This document shows, in pieces, positions 43,883 through 52,576 of a stretch of 64,000 bases of DNA. Source of the DNA: an uncultured Erythrobacter sp. (GTDB lineage Bacteria; Pseudomonadota; Alphaproteobacteria; Sphingomonadales; Sphingomonadaceae); assembly GCA_947488325.1 (NCBI GenBank), contig CANKYZ010000001.1, forward strand, positions 310,001 through 374,000. Reading direction: 5' to 3'. The translations under genes and the position numbers were made by a program. Under the pieces are notes generated by a model. It searched no databases and was not told where the DNA came from. It saw nothing but the letters and a program-made list of their open reading frames with translations. Every line of letters starts with the position of its first letter. Positions within the stretch are counted from its first letter, which is position 1.

Positions 43883-44200
43883 TTGAATCGCGCGCAATGG
43901 AAGGCGGTTTTTAACATCGTGGAAAAAGACTTGCGGATAAGCAGCTTGGAATGCGCTAACCGCTTGATCAGTGCGGGACGGGCTTGCCTGTGCCCCAAAT
44001 TGATCGAGATCAATAACGCGCCAAGCTTTGCCGCCATCGCAAATCGTGAAGGCTTGAATGATGACAAGCTGTCGACTCGGTTGGCCGATGCCCACAGCTA
44101 TCCCGAGGCGAAGGATTTAGACTTGAGCACGGAAAAAATCGATGTGGTTGCTGACTATATGATCACATTCAGGCGTGCGGATTACGCGCCGGAACATTGA
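43883..44200 (+). CDS. Hypothetical protein, cytochrome-c-like C-terminus without haem motif
   Basis: 105 residues from TTG 43883; no clear ribosome site was seen, so the start is uncertain. The C-terminal region has the pattern of class I cytochromes c: NAPSFAAIANREGLNDDKLS and LSTEKIDVVADYMITFRR, which resembles the final helix of these proteins. The CXXCH haem attachment site is absent; only CLCPK occurs where it would be expected. It could be a decayed cytochrome or a protein that has lost haem binding. There is no evident signal peptide. The neighbour downstream is convergent. Confidence 0.4.
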   Translation: MNRAQWKAVFNIVEKDLRISSLECANRLISAGRACLCPKLIEINNAPSFAAIANREGLNDDKLSTRLADAHSYPEAKDLDLSTEKIDVVADYMITFRRADYAPEH

Positions 44201-44427
44201 TTTTCCTACACGGCGCACAGCGCGTATATCATGCACCGCTCTTTCACATCGTCAGAACCCCGCACCCGAGGCCAAACCGGCACCCGCGCCTTGATCGTTT
44301 CACTCGATCAAAATGCACGCCATTAACCAGAAGGCTTTTTGCCCCCTGGACTGTGTAACATGCGGTCCAAGTGCCTCTCAGCAGCGATGAACCGTTGCCT
44401 GAAGAGCCGTTGTCGAGGGGTGGAGCT

Positions 44428-45474
44428 CTAGAGCTTGCTCGCCATCAACGCCTGCATGTCCGTGGCTGGACGCGGGCCGTAGTGAGAGATCACCTCGGCT
44501 GCTGCGATCGCGCCGCGTTTCAGGCAGCGTTCCAGCGGCTCGCCCTTGGCGTGGCCTGACAGGAAGCCAGCGGCGAACTGGTCGCCTGCTCCGGTTGTGT
44601 CGACGACCTTGGCAACGGCCTCCGCGCTCACCTGAGCACGCTCGCCATTGGCACTGGCATGCGCGCCATGTTCACCGCGTGTTGCGACCAGAACCGGCAC
44701 CTTGGCTGCGACCGCCTGAAAGCCGGTTTCGAAGTCGTCCTCACCCGTCAGCGTCGCAAGCTCGCTCTCATTGACGAACAGGATGTCGATCAACCCGCCA
44801 TCGATCATCGCGCGGAAGTCATCGCCATGCCGGTCAATCACAAAGCTCTCACTGGCGGTGAAGGCGACCTTGCGGCCAGCAGCGCGGGCGACTTCGATAG
44901 CGCGGCGCATGGCGCGGCGGGGCTCTTCGGGATCCCACAGATACCCTTCGAGATAGAGGATCGCAGCCGACGCAATCAGCTCTTCGTCCAAGGCCGCGGC
45001 AGGCAGATACTGGCCTGCGCCAAGGAAGGTGTTCATGGTCCGCTCGCCATCGGAGGTCACGAAGATGAGGCAGCGCCCGGTTGGCGGCTCTTCCTCACGC
45101 ATAGGGGTGTCGAAATCGATCCCTACTGAACGGATGTCATGCGCGAACACGTCGCCAAACTGGTCCTTGGCCACCTGTCCGATAAACGCGCATTGAATGC
45201 CTAGCTCAGCCAAGCCAGCAAGCGTGTTGGCTGCGGACCCGCCCGAAGTCTCTGTCGCCGGGCCCATTGCGGAATAGAGCCGGTCAGCACCCTCTGCATC
45301 GAGCAAGGTCATGCCGCCGCGATTGAGGCCAAGTTCGGTGATGTCATCGTCTTTGCACGATGCGATAATGTCGACGATAGCATTACCGATGGCGATGACA
45401 TCATAGCGGGGAGAGCCTGAGGTATTTGGTGCGGTATCGGGCAAGAGTTCGTGTCCTGTTTTGACAAGGTGCAT
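44428..45474 (-). CDS. PfkB-family carbohydrate kinase, adenosine kinase type
   Basis: 348 residues. The PfkB fold is complete: TSGGSAANTLAGLAELG (GG switch, about 96-112), the lid region EPPTGRCLIFVTSDGERT, ILFVNESELATLTG (about 234-247) and the catalytic DTTGAGDQFAAGFL with its base Asp (about 297-310). The pattern AIGNAIVDI at the start and the sequence around the lid fit adenosine-kinase-type enzymes, which convert adenosine to AMP using ATP. Other PfkB sugars (ribose, fructose) remain possible. It is read divergently from the EI24 gene, with 125 bases between them. Confidence 0.88.
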   Translation of the reverse strand: MHLVKTGHELLPDTAPNTSGSPRYDVIAIGNAIVDIIASCKDDDITELGLNRGGMTLLDAEGADRLYSAMGPATETSGGSAANTLAGLAELGIQCAFIGQVAKDQFGDVFAHDIRSVGIDFDTPMREEEPPTGRCLIFVTSDGERTMNTFLGAGQYLPAAALDEELIASAAILYLEGYLWDPEEPRRAMRRAIEVARAAGRKVAFTASESFVIDRHGDDFRAMIDGGLIDILFVNESELATLTGEDDFETGFQAVAAKVPVLVATRGEHGAHASANGERAQVSAEAVAKVVDTTGAGDQFAAGFLSGHAKGEPLERCLKRGAIAAAEVISHYGPRPATDMQALMASKL

Positions 45475-45599
45475 ATGGTTGATGCGCGCCTAGCCGGATG
45501 CGCTGGCGAGGCCAAGATCAAACATCGTTATGTGAGAAAGCTGTGTTGGGGAGCGCCCTACGGTTTGACTTGCCGCGGGCTGCGCCGCATCGCGACTTT

Positions 45600-46337
45600 A
45601 TGAACATCGTGTTTGATGCCTTTGCCAAAGCATTTGGCCAACTTACCGATAAAGCGGTGCTGCGCGTGCTGGTGAAATCGGTGTTGGTGACATTGGTCGT
45701 GTTCGCGATCGGCGGCGGGTTAGTCTGGTGGCTGGTGGACTCCACCTTGCAGGTTTGGCTAATTCCGTTCTTGCCGGAAAATTACCAAGCTCCGACCGCA
45801 GCATTTCTGGCCGCATTCCTGTGGTTAGTATCCTTTTGGCTGCTGTTTCGGGTCATAGCGCTTGCCGTGTTGCAGTTCTTTGCAGATGAGATCGTCGCGG
45901 CTGTCGAAGCCAAGCACTATTCCGCAGCAGCCCTGCAGGCACGGCCGCTTCCGTTTCGGCACGATTTGGCAAACTCAGTGCGCGGCTTTGGACGAGCGCT
46001 TGGTGTGAATTTGCTGGCAATGCCTTTTGCGCTGGTTCTGCTCGTGACAGGCATCGGTCCTGCAATCCTGTTCCTTACGATCAACGCCTGGCTGTTAGGA
46101 CGGGAACTGACTGACATGACGTGGTTACGCCATTGCGGAGAGGATATGGCAGGCAATCCTGTGCCCCGTGCTCAACGGATCATGCTTGGCGGAGTGATTG
46201 CGGCGATCATGGTGGTTCCATTTGCCGCACTGCTCGCCCCAATATTGGGGGCTGCGGCGGGAACCCACCTTGCACATGCAGCCATGTCAGACAAAGGACT
46301 GCTGAATGATCCAAAGCACGAGGAAGGACATGCGTAG
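45600..46337 (+). CDS. EI24 / CysZ-like membrane protein
   Basis: 245 residues from ATG 45600. Four or so hydrophobic segments occur (about 22-46, 62-88, 132-165, 193-215). The layout and the FFADEIVAAVEAKHY region fit the EI24 domain, which includes CysZ, a sulfate transporter in other bacteria. The presence of four hydrophobic parts and a conserved RGFGRALGVNLLAMPFALVL segment supports this. Whether it moves sulfate is not known, and no sulfur-assimilation genes are nearby. It overlaps the next gene by 8 bases. Confidence 0.8.
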   Translation: MNIVFDAFAKAFGQLTDKAVLRVLVKSVLVTLVVFAIGGGLVWWLVDSTLQVWLIPFLPENYQAPTAAFLAAFLWLVSFWLLFRVIALAVLQFFADEIVAAVEAKHYSAAALQARPLPFRHDLANSVRGFGRALGVNLLAMPFALVLLVTGIGPAILFLTINAWLLGRELTDMTWLRHCGEDMAGNPVPRAQRIMLGGVIAAIMVVPFAALLAPILGAAAGTHLAHAAMSDKGLLNDPKHEEGHA

Positions 46338-46722
46338 AATCGCCATCGGCCTTGGCAGCGCACTCCTGGTATCCGGCTGCGCAAGCGGGTCAGGTGGGAC
46401 GGGGCCTGTAGCTTCAGCCCCCGCGTCCAACACCGGCTTTCGTGCCCCACAAGTTACGCGAGGAAGCACTCTCGACAGCGTAATCGGTCAACATGCGGCC
46501 TCGCTCTCACAGCGATTTGGGGAAGCGCGCATCGACCTGACCGAAGGCGGCGCACGTAAATTGCAATATGTGTCAGATCGCTGCGTGCTCGATATCTATC
46601 TCTACCCGCTTGAAGCCAATGCCGATCCTGTCGCAACCCATATTGAGGCTCGCATTCGCCAGGGCGGGGCAGAAACTGACCGCGCAGGGTGCATAGCGGA
46701 GGTCGAACGCGCGGCGCGATAA
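46330..46722 (+). CDS. Small lipoprotein of unknown function
   Basis: 130 residues from ATG 46330. The N-terminus MRRIAIGLGSALLVSGCASG has a lipobox LVSGC, so it is probably anchored in the inner or outer membrane. A Ser/Gly/Pro-rich spacer follows, then a compact domain (about 45-130) with LSQRFGEARIDLTEGGARKL and a two-cysteine pattern (DRCVLDIYLYP and GCIAEVERAAR). The domain is seen in other sphingomonads but has no assigned function. It overlaps the EI24 gene and is therefore probably co-expressed with it. Confidence 0.72.
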   Translation: MRRIAIGLGSALLVSGCASGSGGTGPVASAPASNTGFRAPQVTRGSTLDSVIGQHAASLSQRFGEARIDLTEGGARKLQYVSDRCVLDIYLYPLEANADPVATHIEARIRQGGAETDRAGCIAEVERAAR

Positions 46723-46777
46723 TTGCGAAATTCACCCGCAGCATTTTTCGTAACTCAGTCTTAAGCACATTTGTGGC

Positions 46778-47758
46778 ATGTCATTTGGCGAATTGAGAAA
46801 GGCTAACTGGCATATGACAACGCATTTCACAGAGCTGGCGCAGCGCGCCGCTGCCGACGGGCAAGTTACGTCGCAAGAAATCCTGGCACTGCGGCGTCAG
46901 GGCTGGGGTGATGGCATCATCACGCGCGAGGAGGCGGAGGCCTTGTTCGCCGTCAACAATGCACTGGATAAACGCGACGAGGATTGGTGCGATTTCTTTG
47001 TCGAAGCAATCGGTGAATTCGTGCTCAACGGCACTCCGCCGCGCCTGCAATGCGATTCGGAAGAGGCCAAATGGTTGATCGCTCAGGTCGATCATGACGG
47101 TGTGGTTGAGAGCTTTGTCGAACTTGAAACCATCGTTCGCATTATCGAACGGGCAGAAAATGTCGCTTCTGCGCTTAAAGACTACGTTATCGCACAGATC
47201 GAAAATGAGGTCCTATCCGGCACAGGCCCAACGCGCCATGGCGGCGATCTGTCGGCGACCCATATCAGTTCAGCAGAAGTGCGCATTTTGCGCCGCGTTA
47301 TCTTTGCCAGCGGTGGATATGGCCCCGCTGCGGTCAATCGATTCGAAGCGGAGATGCTATTCCGCCTGAAAGACGCGACATTGGCTGAAGAGAACGCATC
47401 TGAATGGGAGGATCTGTTTCTAGACGGCATAAGCAATTTTCTGCAAGGCTTTGCCTTTAAGAATGCGCAGCTGGATCATGGACGCGTGCTCGAATTGCAG
47501 GCATTTATTGCCGATAACAAACCCAATGTTGGGCGATTCTTCCGGCAGATGATGCATGAAGCGCCTAATGTTGCCAACAATATTGGCAAAGTCTTTGGCA
47601 AACGTGACACTGGGCCCAGCTTTGCTGAACAAGCAGCCGCTGGCCAAGAAGTGACGGAATTCGAGCAGAAATGGCTCGATACAATGGTTGAATCTGATGG
47701 CGAGATCGATGAGCTTGAACGGCGGTTGATTGCAAGGGTTCTCAAAGAGAGCACGTAG
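46778..47758 (+). CDS. Uncharacterised helical protein, TerB-like pattern
   Basis: 326 residues, or 314 if the start is the internal ATG at 46814 (MTTHFTELAQRAAADGQ). It has no membrane segments or signal. It is predicted mostly helical, with repeated patterns of the type AAADGQVTSQEI (about 20-31), SDGEIDELERRLI (about 308-320) and acidic ...DEDWCDFFVEAIGEF that resemble the helix-loop of TerB-like domains. This pattern occurs about three times along the protein, but a confident family assignment is not possible. It is followed by the suf operon, which converges on it; their stops are about 20 bases apart. Confidence 0.6.
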   Translation: MSFGELRKANWHMTTHFTELAQRAAADGQVTSQEILALRRQGWGDGIITREEAEALFAVNNALDKRDEDWCDFFVEAIGEFVLNGTPPRLQCDSEEAKWLIAQVDHDGVVESFVELETIVRIIERAENVASALKDYVIAQIENEVLSGTGPTRHGGDLSATHISSAEVRILRRVIFASGGYGPAAVNRFEAEMLFRLKDATLAEENASEWEDLFLDGISNFLQGFAFKNAQLDHGRVLELQAFIADNKPNVGRFFRQMMHEAPNVANNIGKVFGKRDTGPSFAEQAAAGQEVTEFEQKWLDTMVESDGEIDELERRLIARVLKEST

Positions 47759-47776
47759 AAGTCTGACCTGAAAAGG

Positions 47777-48136
47777 TCAGACCATAAAGCTTTCACCGCA
47801 ACCGCAGGCACCTTTTGCATTGGGGTTTTCGAACACGAAACCGGCGGTGAAGTCATCTTCACGCCAGTCCATCGTCGATCCCACAAGATAGAGCACACTG
47901 CCACCGTCAATGTAGAACGTGCCACCTGGGGTCTCGATTTTTTCGTCGAATTTCGCCTCTTCGGTCACATAATCGACCGAATAGGCAAGGCCTGAACACC
48001 CACGGCGCGGGGTTGATAGCTTTACGCCGATTGTGTCCTCAGGCGCTTGGCTCATCAGATACGCAATACGCTCTTCGGCTCCGCTGGTTAGAATGACGGC
48101 GGCCGGAAGTTTGCGGGTCTTGATTTCGGTGTTCAT
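47777..48136 (-). CDS. sufA: HesB/IscA-type iron-sulfur carrier, SufA
   Basis: 119 residues from ATG 48136, overlapping the sufT stop by one base. The A-type carrier pattern has three conserved cysteines: RRGCSGLAYSVDY (first Cys, about 46) and CGCGESF near the C-terminus (two further). It receives Fe-S clusters from the SufBCD scaffold and hands them to apoproteins. It is the last gene in the suf operon (sufB-DUF559-exported protein-sufC-sufD-sufS-sufT-sufA), where this position is common in alphaproteobacteria. Length fits the family. Confidence 0.94.
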   Translation of the reverse strand: MNTEIKTRKLPAAVILTSGAEERIAYLMSQAPEDTIGVKLSTPRRGCSGLAYSVDYVTEEAKFDEKIETPGGTFYIDGGSVLYLVGSTMDWREDDFTAGFVFENPNAKGACGCGESFMV

Positions 48137-48597
48137 CACAGCATCCCCAGTTCTAAACGCGCTTCGTCAGACATATTGTCCGGGCTCCATGGCGGATCCC
48201 AGACCAGATTGACTTCGGCATCGCGAATGCCCGGTACAGACGCAGCACGCAGTTCAACTTCGCCCGGCATGGATTCAGCAACTGGGCAATGCGGAGTTGT
48301 CAGAGTCATAGTGATGGTCGCGTCGGCCTCGTCATCAACCTCGACACCGTAAATCAGACCCAAATCGTATATATTGACCGGGATTTCCGGGTCGAAAATC
48401 TCCTTTAGAGCATCAACCACAGCAGTTTGCAGATCACCTCCGGCACCGCCGATGGGTTCTTCCGCTGGCTCCTGATTTAAGAACCCGTCGAGATAGTCGC
48501 GTTCACGCACGGCTGGAACGTCATCGGGATCAATCACGTCAGATACCCTCGCGCGGGGCGGTTTTTGCGCTGTCATCTCGTCACTTGGCTTGTTCAT
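48136..48597 (-). CDS. sufT: SufT / MIP18-type Fe-S assembly protein (DUF59)
   Basis: 153 residues from ATG 48597. A DUF59/MIP18 domain is present after an N-terminal disordered portion (about 1-45): VVDALKEIFDPEIPVNIYDL (about 53-72), then DATITMTLTTPHCPVAESMPG (about 87-107), with the conserved cysteine in TPHCP, and VNLVWDPPWSPDNMSDEAR. SufT proteins assist Fe-S maturation. It lies in the suf operon between sufS and sufA. A longer frame up to 48711 overlaps sufS and is less likely. Confidence 0.92.
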   Translation of the reverse strand: MNKPSDEMTAQKPPRARVSDVIDPDDVPAVRERDYLDGFLNQEPAEEPIGGAGGDLQTAVVDALKEIFDPEIPVNIYDLGLIYGVEVDDEADATITMTLTTPHCPVAESMPGEVELRAASVPGIRDAEVNLVWDPPWSPDNMSDEARLELGML

Positions 48598-48601
48598 CGC
48601 C

Positions 48602-49840
48602 TCATGCCTTTCCAAAAATCCGGCGCGTGCGGGAAATTCCCTCAAGCAACGCGTCGACGTCTTGTTGTGTTGAATAGATCCCAAAACTCGCGCGCGCCGT
48701 CGCCGGAACACCGAGATAATCCATCAACGGTTGCGCACAATGGTGCCCGGCGCGGATGGCGACATTGGATTCGTCCAGGATCGTACCGAGATCGTGCGGG
48801 TGAATACCATCAATCGCAAAACTGACGATACCGGCACTGCCTTCAGGGCCGAATACGGTCGCGTCGTTCATCGCAATAAGTTCTCGGCGCAGACGGCTGA
48901 CCAATTGCGCTTCGGCTTCATGCATCGCGGTCAAACCAACCCCCGCAACGAAATCCGCAGCTGCTGCGAAAGCGATCGCTTCGGTAATGGCTGGCGTGCC
49001 TGCTTCAAAGCGTTGAGGGGTAGCCGCGTATGTGGTTTTCTCAAATGTTACACGGTCAATCATCGAACCACCGCCTTCCCATGCGGGCATAGATTCTAGC
49101 ACCCCATGCGGAGCCCACAATGCTCCGATCCCGGTCGGACCATAAAGTTTATGTGCGCTAAAGACATAGAAATCGCAGCCCAGCGCCGCGACATCGACCG
49201 ACATATGCGGGACCGCTTGACAACCATCGAGCAGCAGCTTCGCACCAACTTTATGCGCCATCGCGGCAGCGCGCGGCGCGTCGAGCACACTGCCCAGCAC
49301 ATTCGAGACATGTGCAAATGCGACCAGTTTATGCCGGTCTGTTAGCATCGCTTCAACTGCGTCGAGGTCGATCCGGTGATCGCTAGTCAACGGAGCCACA
49401 TCGATGATCGCGCCCGTCTGCTGTGCAATCATCTGCCACGGCACGATGTTGGAATGATGCTCCAATTGTGAAAGCAGAATGCGGTCGCCGGATTTCAGGT
49501 TCACCTTACCCCAGCTGTTCGCAACAAGGTTTATTGCCTCTGTCGCGCCGCGGGTGAAGACAATCTCATCTTCGTGCCCGCCAACAAATTCAGCAATCCG
49601 CCGCCGTGCCGCTTCGTAAGCGAGCGTCATATCGGCAGAGCGCGAATATACCCCGCGATGCACGGTGGCATAATCTTCGCCCAATGCCCGCGCCATCGCG
49701 TCGATCACAGCGCGCGGTTTTTGCGAGGTCGCTGCCGTGTCGAGATAGTGCCAAGGCGCGCCATCGCCGGTCACGAGGCCCGGGAATTCGCTGCGCAGAT
49801 CGCGCTCGCTGGACTTGGCGATGGTTGTGGGAGCGTTCAC
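48602..49840 (-). CDS. sufS: Cysteine desulfurase SufS
   Basis: 412 residues, class V aminotransferase fold, a PLP enzyme that takes sulfur from L-cysteine for Fe-S assembly. The PLP-binding lysine occurs in FSAHKLYGPTG (about 231) and the catalytic cysteine in RAGHHCAQPL (about 368), the short-loop, SufS-type pattern. Other family blocks include ATSQKPRAVIDAM and ATEAINLVANSWG near the start. It overlaps sufD by 4 bases and leaves 4 bases to sufT. No SufE is seen in this window. Length is standard. Confidence 0.96.
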   Translation of the reverse strand: MNAPTTIAKSSERDLRSEFPGLVTGDGAPWHYLDTAATSQKPRAVIDAMARALGEDYATVHRGVYSRSADMTLAYEAARRRIAEFVGGHEDEIVFTRGATEAINLVANSWGKVNLKSGDRILLSQLEHHSNIVPWQMIAQQTGAIIDVAPLTSDHRIDLDAVEAMLTDRHKLVAFAHVSNVLGSVLDAPRAAAMAHKVGAKLLLDGCQAVPHMSVDVAALGCDFYVFSAHKLYGPTGIGALWAPHGVLESMPAWEGGGSMIDRVTFEKTTYAATPQRFEAGTPAITEAIAFAAAADFVAGVGLTAMHEAEAQLVSRLRRELIAMNDATVFGPEGSAGIVSFAIDGIHPHDLGTILDESNVAIRAGHHCAQPLMDYLGVPATARASFGIYSTQQDVDALLEGISRTRRIFGKA

Positions 49841-50601
49841 AGAGATGCCCCCTCCAGCGCCTTTAAAGCCGCGTTGAGCAATTCTTCGCGCTTTGTTTCA
49901 TCTTCAAGTTCAACAAAGGCATCGCCAAGGAAAGCTTGGACCAGCAGGTGCTGAGCCGTGTCCGGAGAAAGCCCGCGAGCAGCCATGTAATAGCGCGCAT
50001 CTTCGTCGAGTTGGCCGACTGTCGCTCCGTGGGCGCACTTCACATCATCGGCGAAAATTTCGAGCTGAGGGACCGCATTTGCGCTCGCGCCCGCTTCCAG
50101 CAAAAGAGCTTTGAAATCTTGCGCCGCATCGGTTTTCTGCGCGTCGCGCGCGACCTTGATTTCCCCCAGGAAGTTGCCTGTGCCCGCGCCCCAATGAACG
50201 CTGCGGACGGTTTGATTGCTGGTTGCTTCTGGTTCGGCATGGACAGTCTTCGTCACAAACTCACGAACCGCGTTGCCGCCACCAATGGTCACGCCGCCAA
50301 ACTCGAAATGCGCGCCCCTCCCCAAAGCCACTTCAACTTCGACCCGGGCGAAGTCCTGCCCCGCATTGGTGACAAACAATTCGGCCCGCGCGCCTTCACC
50401 CAACGTCACGCGGAAACGGTGAAGTTCAGGCGTATCGCTGCCAACCACCATGCTATGGTGCCACGTTTCTCCAGCCAAGACCGAGATCGATTCCCATTGG
50501 TCAAGCGCCGGGGCACCGATTCGCGCCAGCGCATCCATATCGGCATAGCGCCACGCTTCATCGCGTCGTGTTGGAAGAGAAAGGGTCGCTGCGTCAGGCA
50601 T
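49837..50601 (-). CDS. sufD: Fe-S assembly protein SufD
   Basis: 254 residues from ATG 50601; the longer start at 50634 lies within sufC. The SufB/SufD-family beta-helix is recognisable by DEAWRYADM near the N-terminus, then DDVKCAHGATVGQLDEDARYYMAARG (about 186-211), whose KCxHGATVG block is the family signature. SufD pairs with SufB and SufC as the scaffold. It is short for a SufD, since the N-terminal helical region is reduced. The start overlaps sufC's end by 8 bases, and its stop overlaps sufS by 4. Confidence 0.94.
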   Translation of the reverse strand: MPDAATLSLPTRRDEAWRYADMDALARIGAPALDQWESISVLAGETWHHSMVVGSDTPELHRFRVTLGEGARAELFVTNAGQDFARVEVEVALGRGAHFEFGGVTIGGGNAVREFVTKTVHAEPEATSNQTVRSVHWGAGTGNFLGEIKVARDAQKTDAAQDFKALLLEAGASANAVPQLEIFADDVKCAHGATVGQLDEDARYYMAARGLSPDTAQHLLVQAFLGDAFVELEDETKREELLNAALKALEGASL

Positions 50602-51343
50602 CGGCCATAACCGCATTATAGCCTTCGGCTTCAAGCTTTAGCGCCAGTTCCGGTCCGCCGGTTTGAACGATCCGTCCACCAGCCAGAATGCTCACACGGT
50701 CAGGCTTCACGACGTCGAGCAAGCGTTGATAGTGAGTGATCAGCAGCACACCCTTATCCGGTTTACGCATGATCGCGTTGATGCCGTCACCCACAACGCG
50801 CAGCGCATCAATATCGAGCCCGCTATCGGTCTCATCAAGCACTGCAAAACTGGGGTCGAGAATGCCCATCTGGACCATCTCAGCGCGCTTTTTTTCACCG
50901 CCAGAAAAGCCTACATTCACCTGCCGCTTAAGCATTTCCATATCGAGTTTGAGCAGGCCGGCTTTTTCCTTTGCCAGTTTCAAAAACTCGCCGCCCGAAA
51001 GCGGATCTTCGCCGCGATATTTGCGCTGCGAATTGGCTGCTTCGCGCAAGAACTGGACGTTGGACACGCCCGGAATTTCGACCGGGTATTGAAAGCCAAG
51101 AAACAGGCCAGTCGCCGCACGTTCATGTGGGTCCAGCTCGAACAGATCCTCGCCTTTAAACTGTACCGATCCGCTGGTGACATCATAACCCGGCTTACCG
51201 CCCAGCACATTCGCTAGGGTCGATTTGCCAGCACCATTAGGCCCCATAATTGCGTGAACTTCACCTGCTGGGACTTCAAGGTTTAACCCTTTGAGGATCG
51301 CCTTTCCGCCGATTTCAGCATGGAGGTTATCAATCGTTAGCAC
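50594..51343 (-). CDS. sufC: Fe-S assembly ATPase SufC
   Basis: 249 residues from GTG 51343, supported by AAGGAG 7 bases upstream; a 54-base longer frame is rejected. An ABC-type ATPase with Walker A GPNGAGKST (about 34-42), signature SGGEKKRAE (about 146-154) and Walker B AVLDETDSGLD (about 167-177). It powers the SufBCD scaffold by changing its conformation. It lacks membrane segments, as expected for this family. It overlaps the preceding exported-protein gene by 14 bases and sufD by 8. Confidence 0.97.
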   Translation of the reverse strand: MLTIDNLHAEIGGKAILKGLNLEVPAGEVHAIMGPNGAGKSTLANVLGGKPGYDVTSGSVQFKGEDLFELDPHERAATGLFLGFQYPVEIPGVSNVQFLREAANSQRKYRGEDPLSGGEFLKLAKEKAGLLKLDMEMLKRQVNVGFSGGEKKRAEMVQMGILDPSFAVLDETDSGLDIDALRVVGDGINAIMRKPDKGVLLITHYQRLLDVVKPDRVSILAGGRIVQTGGPELALKLEAEGYNAVMADA

Positions 51344-51884
51344 CGCGTGCTCCTTCACGTTCAGCCAGCGCCGCTTCGGCGGCTGCGGCGGTTGCATCAG
51401 TGCGTGCTTTCACGACGGATGCGTCGTGCAATTCGAGCACAAGACCTTTAGGTCGCTCGGCTTCGTATTCTTCATGCCTAGCTTGCGATCTTCGCAATAG
51501 GTAGGTGAATTGTTGATCAAGATCGGCTCCACGCGCAATGTGGATTCGGCCCAGATGTCCAAAGATCTCGCGAACATCAGCGGGAGTAACAACTGCATGT
51601 TCGCTGCGCCCGGCGATCGCTGCGTTTGCGCCACCCACAGCGGCTTGGAGCTCTTCCTCACAGAGTGGAATGTCAGAGCGATGCTGCTCCTCGAAATTCG
51701 CCTCGCCGGTTACGTGGCGCATCTGGCCAGTTAAGCAGCGATGGTAATCCTCGACATATGGCTGAATCAAGCGCGGATATTCGAGCGTCCATGTCTCAGG
51801 CGCATCATTCTTGATCGCCACCGGAGCCTGACCGACGCCCTGAAGCAACAGAATCGGTGTAAAAATAAGGGAAAGGTTGATCAT
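51330..51884 (-). CDS. Exported protein of unknown function in the suf operon
   Basis: 184 residues from ATG 51884 (MINLSLIFTPILLLQGVGQA), the start being 4 bases after the DUF559 stop. A probable signal peptide comes first. A helical domain (about 30-155) follows with DYHRCLTGQMRHVTGEANFE and PLCEEELQAAV, each with a cysteine. The C-terminus is a long alanine/glutamate-rich helix. No known family. It overlaps sufC by 14 bases, so it is co-translated with the Fe-S genes, though being exported it would act in a different compartment. Its link to Fe-S assembly is unclear. Confidence 0.6.
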   Translation of the reverse strand: MINLSLIFTPILLLQGVGQAPVAIKNDAPETWTLEYPRLIQPYVEDYHRCLTGQMRHVTGEANFEEQHRSDIPLCEEELQAAVGGANAAIAGRSEHAVVTPADVREIFGHLGRIHIARGADLDQQFTYLLRRSQARHEEYEAERPKGLVLELHDASVVKARTDATAAAAEAALAEREGARGAND

Positions 51885-51888
51885 AATT

Positions 51889-52566
51889 TCAGTCCCATCG
51901 TGTGGTGCGTGAATAGCTGGGGCCATTGTCGTCGGATGAGCGATGTTCGCTTCTTCTTTTGTTCTTGTCGTCGATCCGCATTCGCATGCCCGCAGTGATG
52001 CGTTGAAGCACTGAGTCCATATCTTCCAAAATGTCCGCTGCCCGGATCCGCATCACCCGGATACCGACCGCTTCCAGACTTTTGTCGCGGCGTTTGTCGA
52101 TCACTTCGTTCGCATCTTCTTCTTCAACCATGATCGCCATGCCAAGGCTGTGACAGTTGAAGTCCACAATGGCAGAGCCGACAACGGCGAAGCGCTTAAA
52201 TGTGTGACGGCCCAGATCGGCTTTCGCGAATTTCTCCGCGAGCGCCCTGTTCGCAGGGGTCGCAAAGCGCTTCATCTCACGCGCACGGTCATGCAGCTCG
52301 TCGAGCCGCTTGTCAGAAATCTTCCACCCGCGGCCCTTTTTGTTGAGGGTTTCAGGGTCGATCTCTTCATCGGAAGCTGGGCGAAGGTTTAGGGTCTTAC
52401 GCTCACGAGGAGTAGAATTCTCAATCGAACGATTCACTCCATTTTCGTCCTGTTTAAGGCCAACCTGTTGCAGAACCTGATTGATTGCATCGAGGTCATT
52501 CAACGCAACCGCCGCGTCGTAATCAGACATCAGGCTGGCAGCGGCAAGGCGTTCGTTGACTGTCAT
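51889..52566 (-). CDS. DUF559-type endonuclease-fold protein in the suf operon
   Basis: 225 residues from ATG 52566, starting 10 bases after the sufB stop. The C-terminal 110 residues contain a DUF559 (Vsr-like/REase-fold) domain: LGRHTFKRFAVVGSAIVDF with the first acid (IVDF), then MAIMVEEEDANE and ALGIRVMRI-like (here AVGIRVMRIRAADI) near the end. The usual second acid of the motif lies in MVEEED. The N-terminal half has no recognisable domain. DUF559 proteins are mostly thought to be nucleases or mobile-element-related, so its place in an Fe-S operon is unexpected. It may have a regulatory or structural role here. Confidence 0.7.
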   Translation of the reverse strand: MTVNERLAAASLMSDYDAAVALNDLDAINQVLQQVGLKQDENGVNRSIENSTPRERKTLNLRPASDEEIDPETLNKKGRGWKISDKRLDELHDRAREMKRFATPANRALAEKFAKADLGRHTFKRFAVVGSAIVDFNCHSLGMAIMVEEEDANEVIDKRRDKSLEAVGIRVMRIRAADILEDMDSVLQRITAGMRMRIDDKNKRRSEHRSSDDNGPSYSRTTRWD

Positions 52567-52576
52567 TGCGTCGAAA

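Noticed and set aside
43560-43886. 108-residue plus-strand open frame after the KTSC gene
   Set aside because: It runs through an intrinsic terminator hairpin, is rich in Arg, Lys and Pro with no domain, and has no ribosome site.
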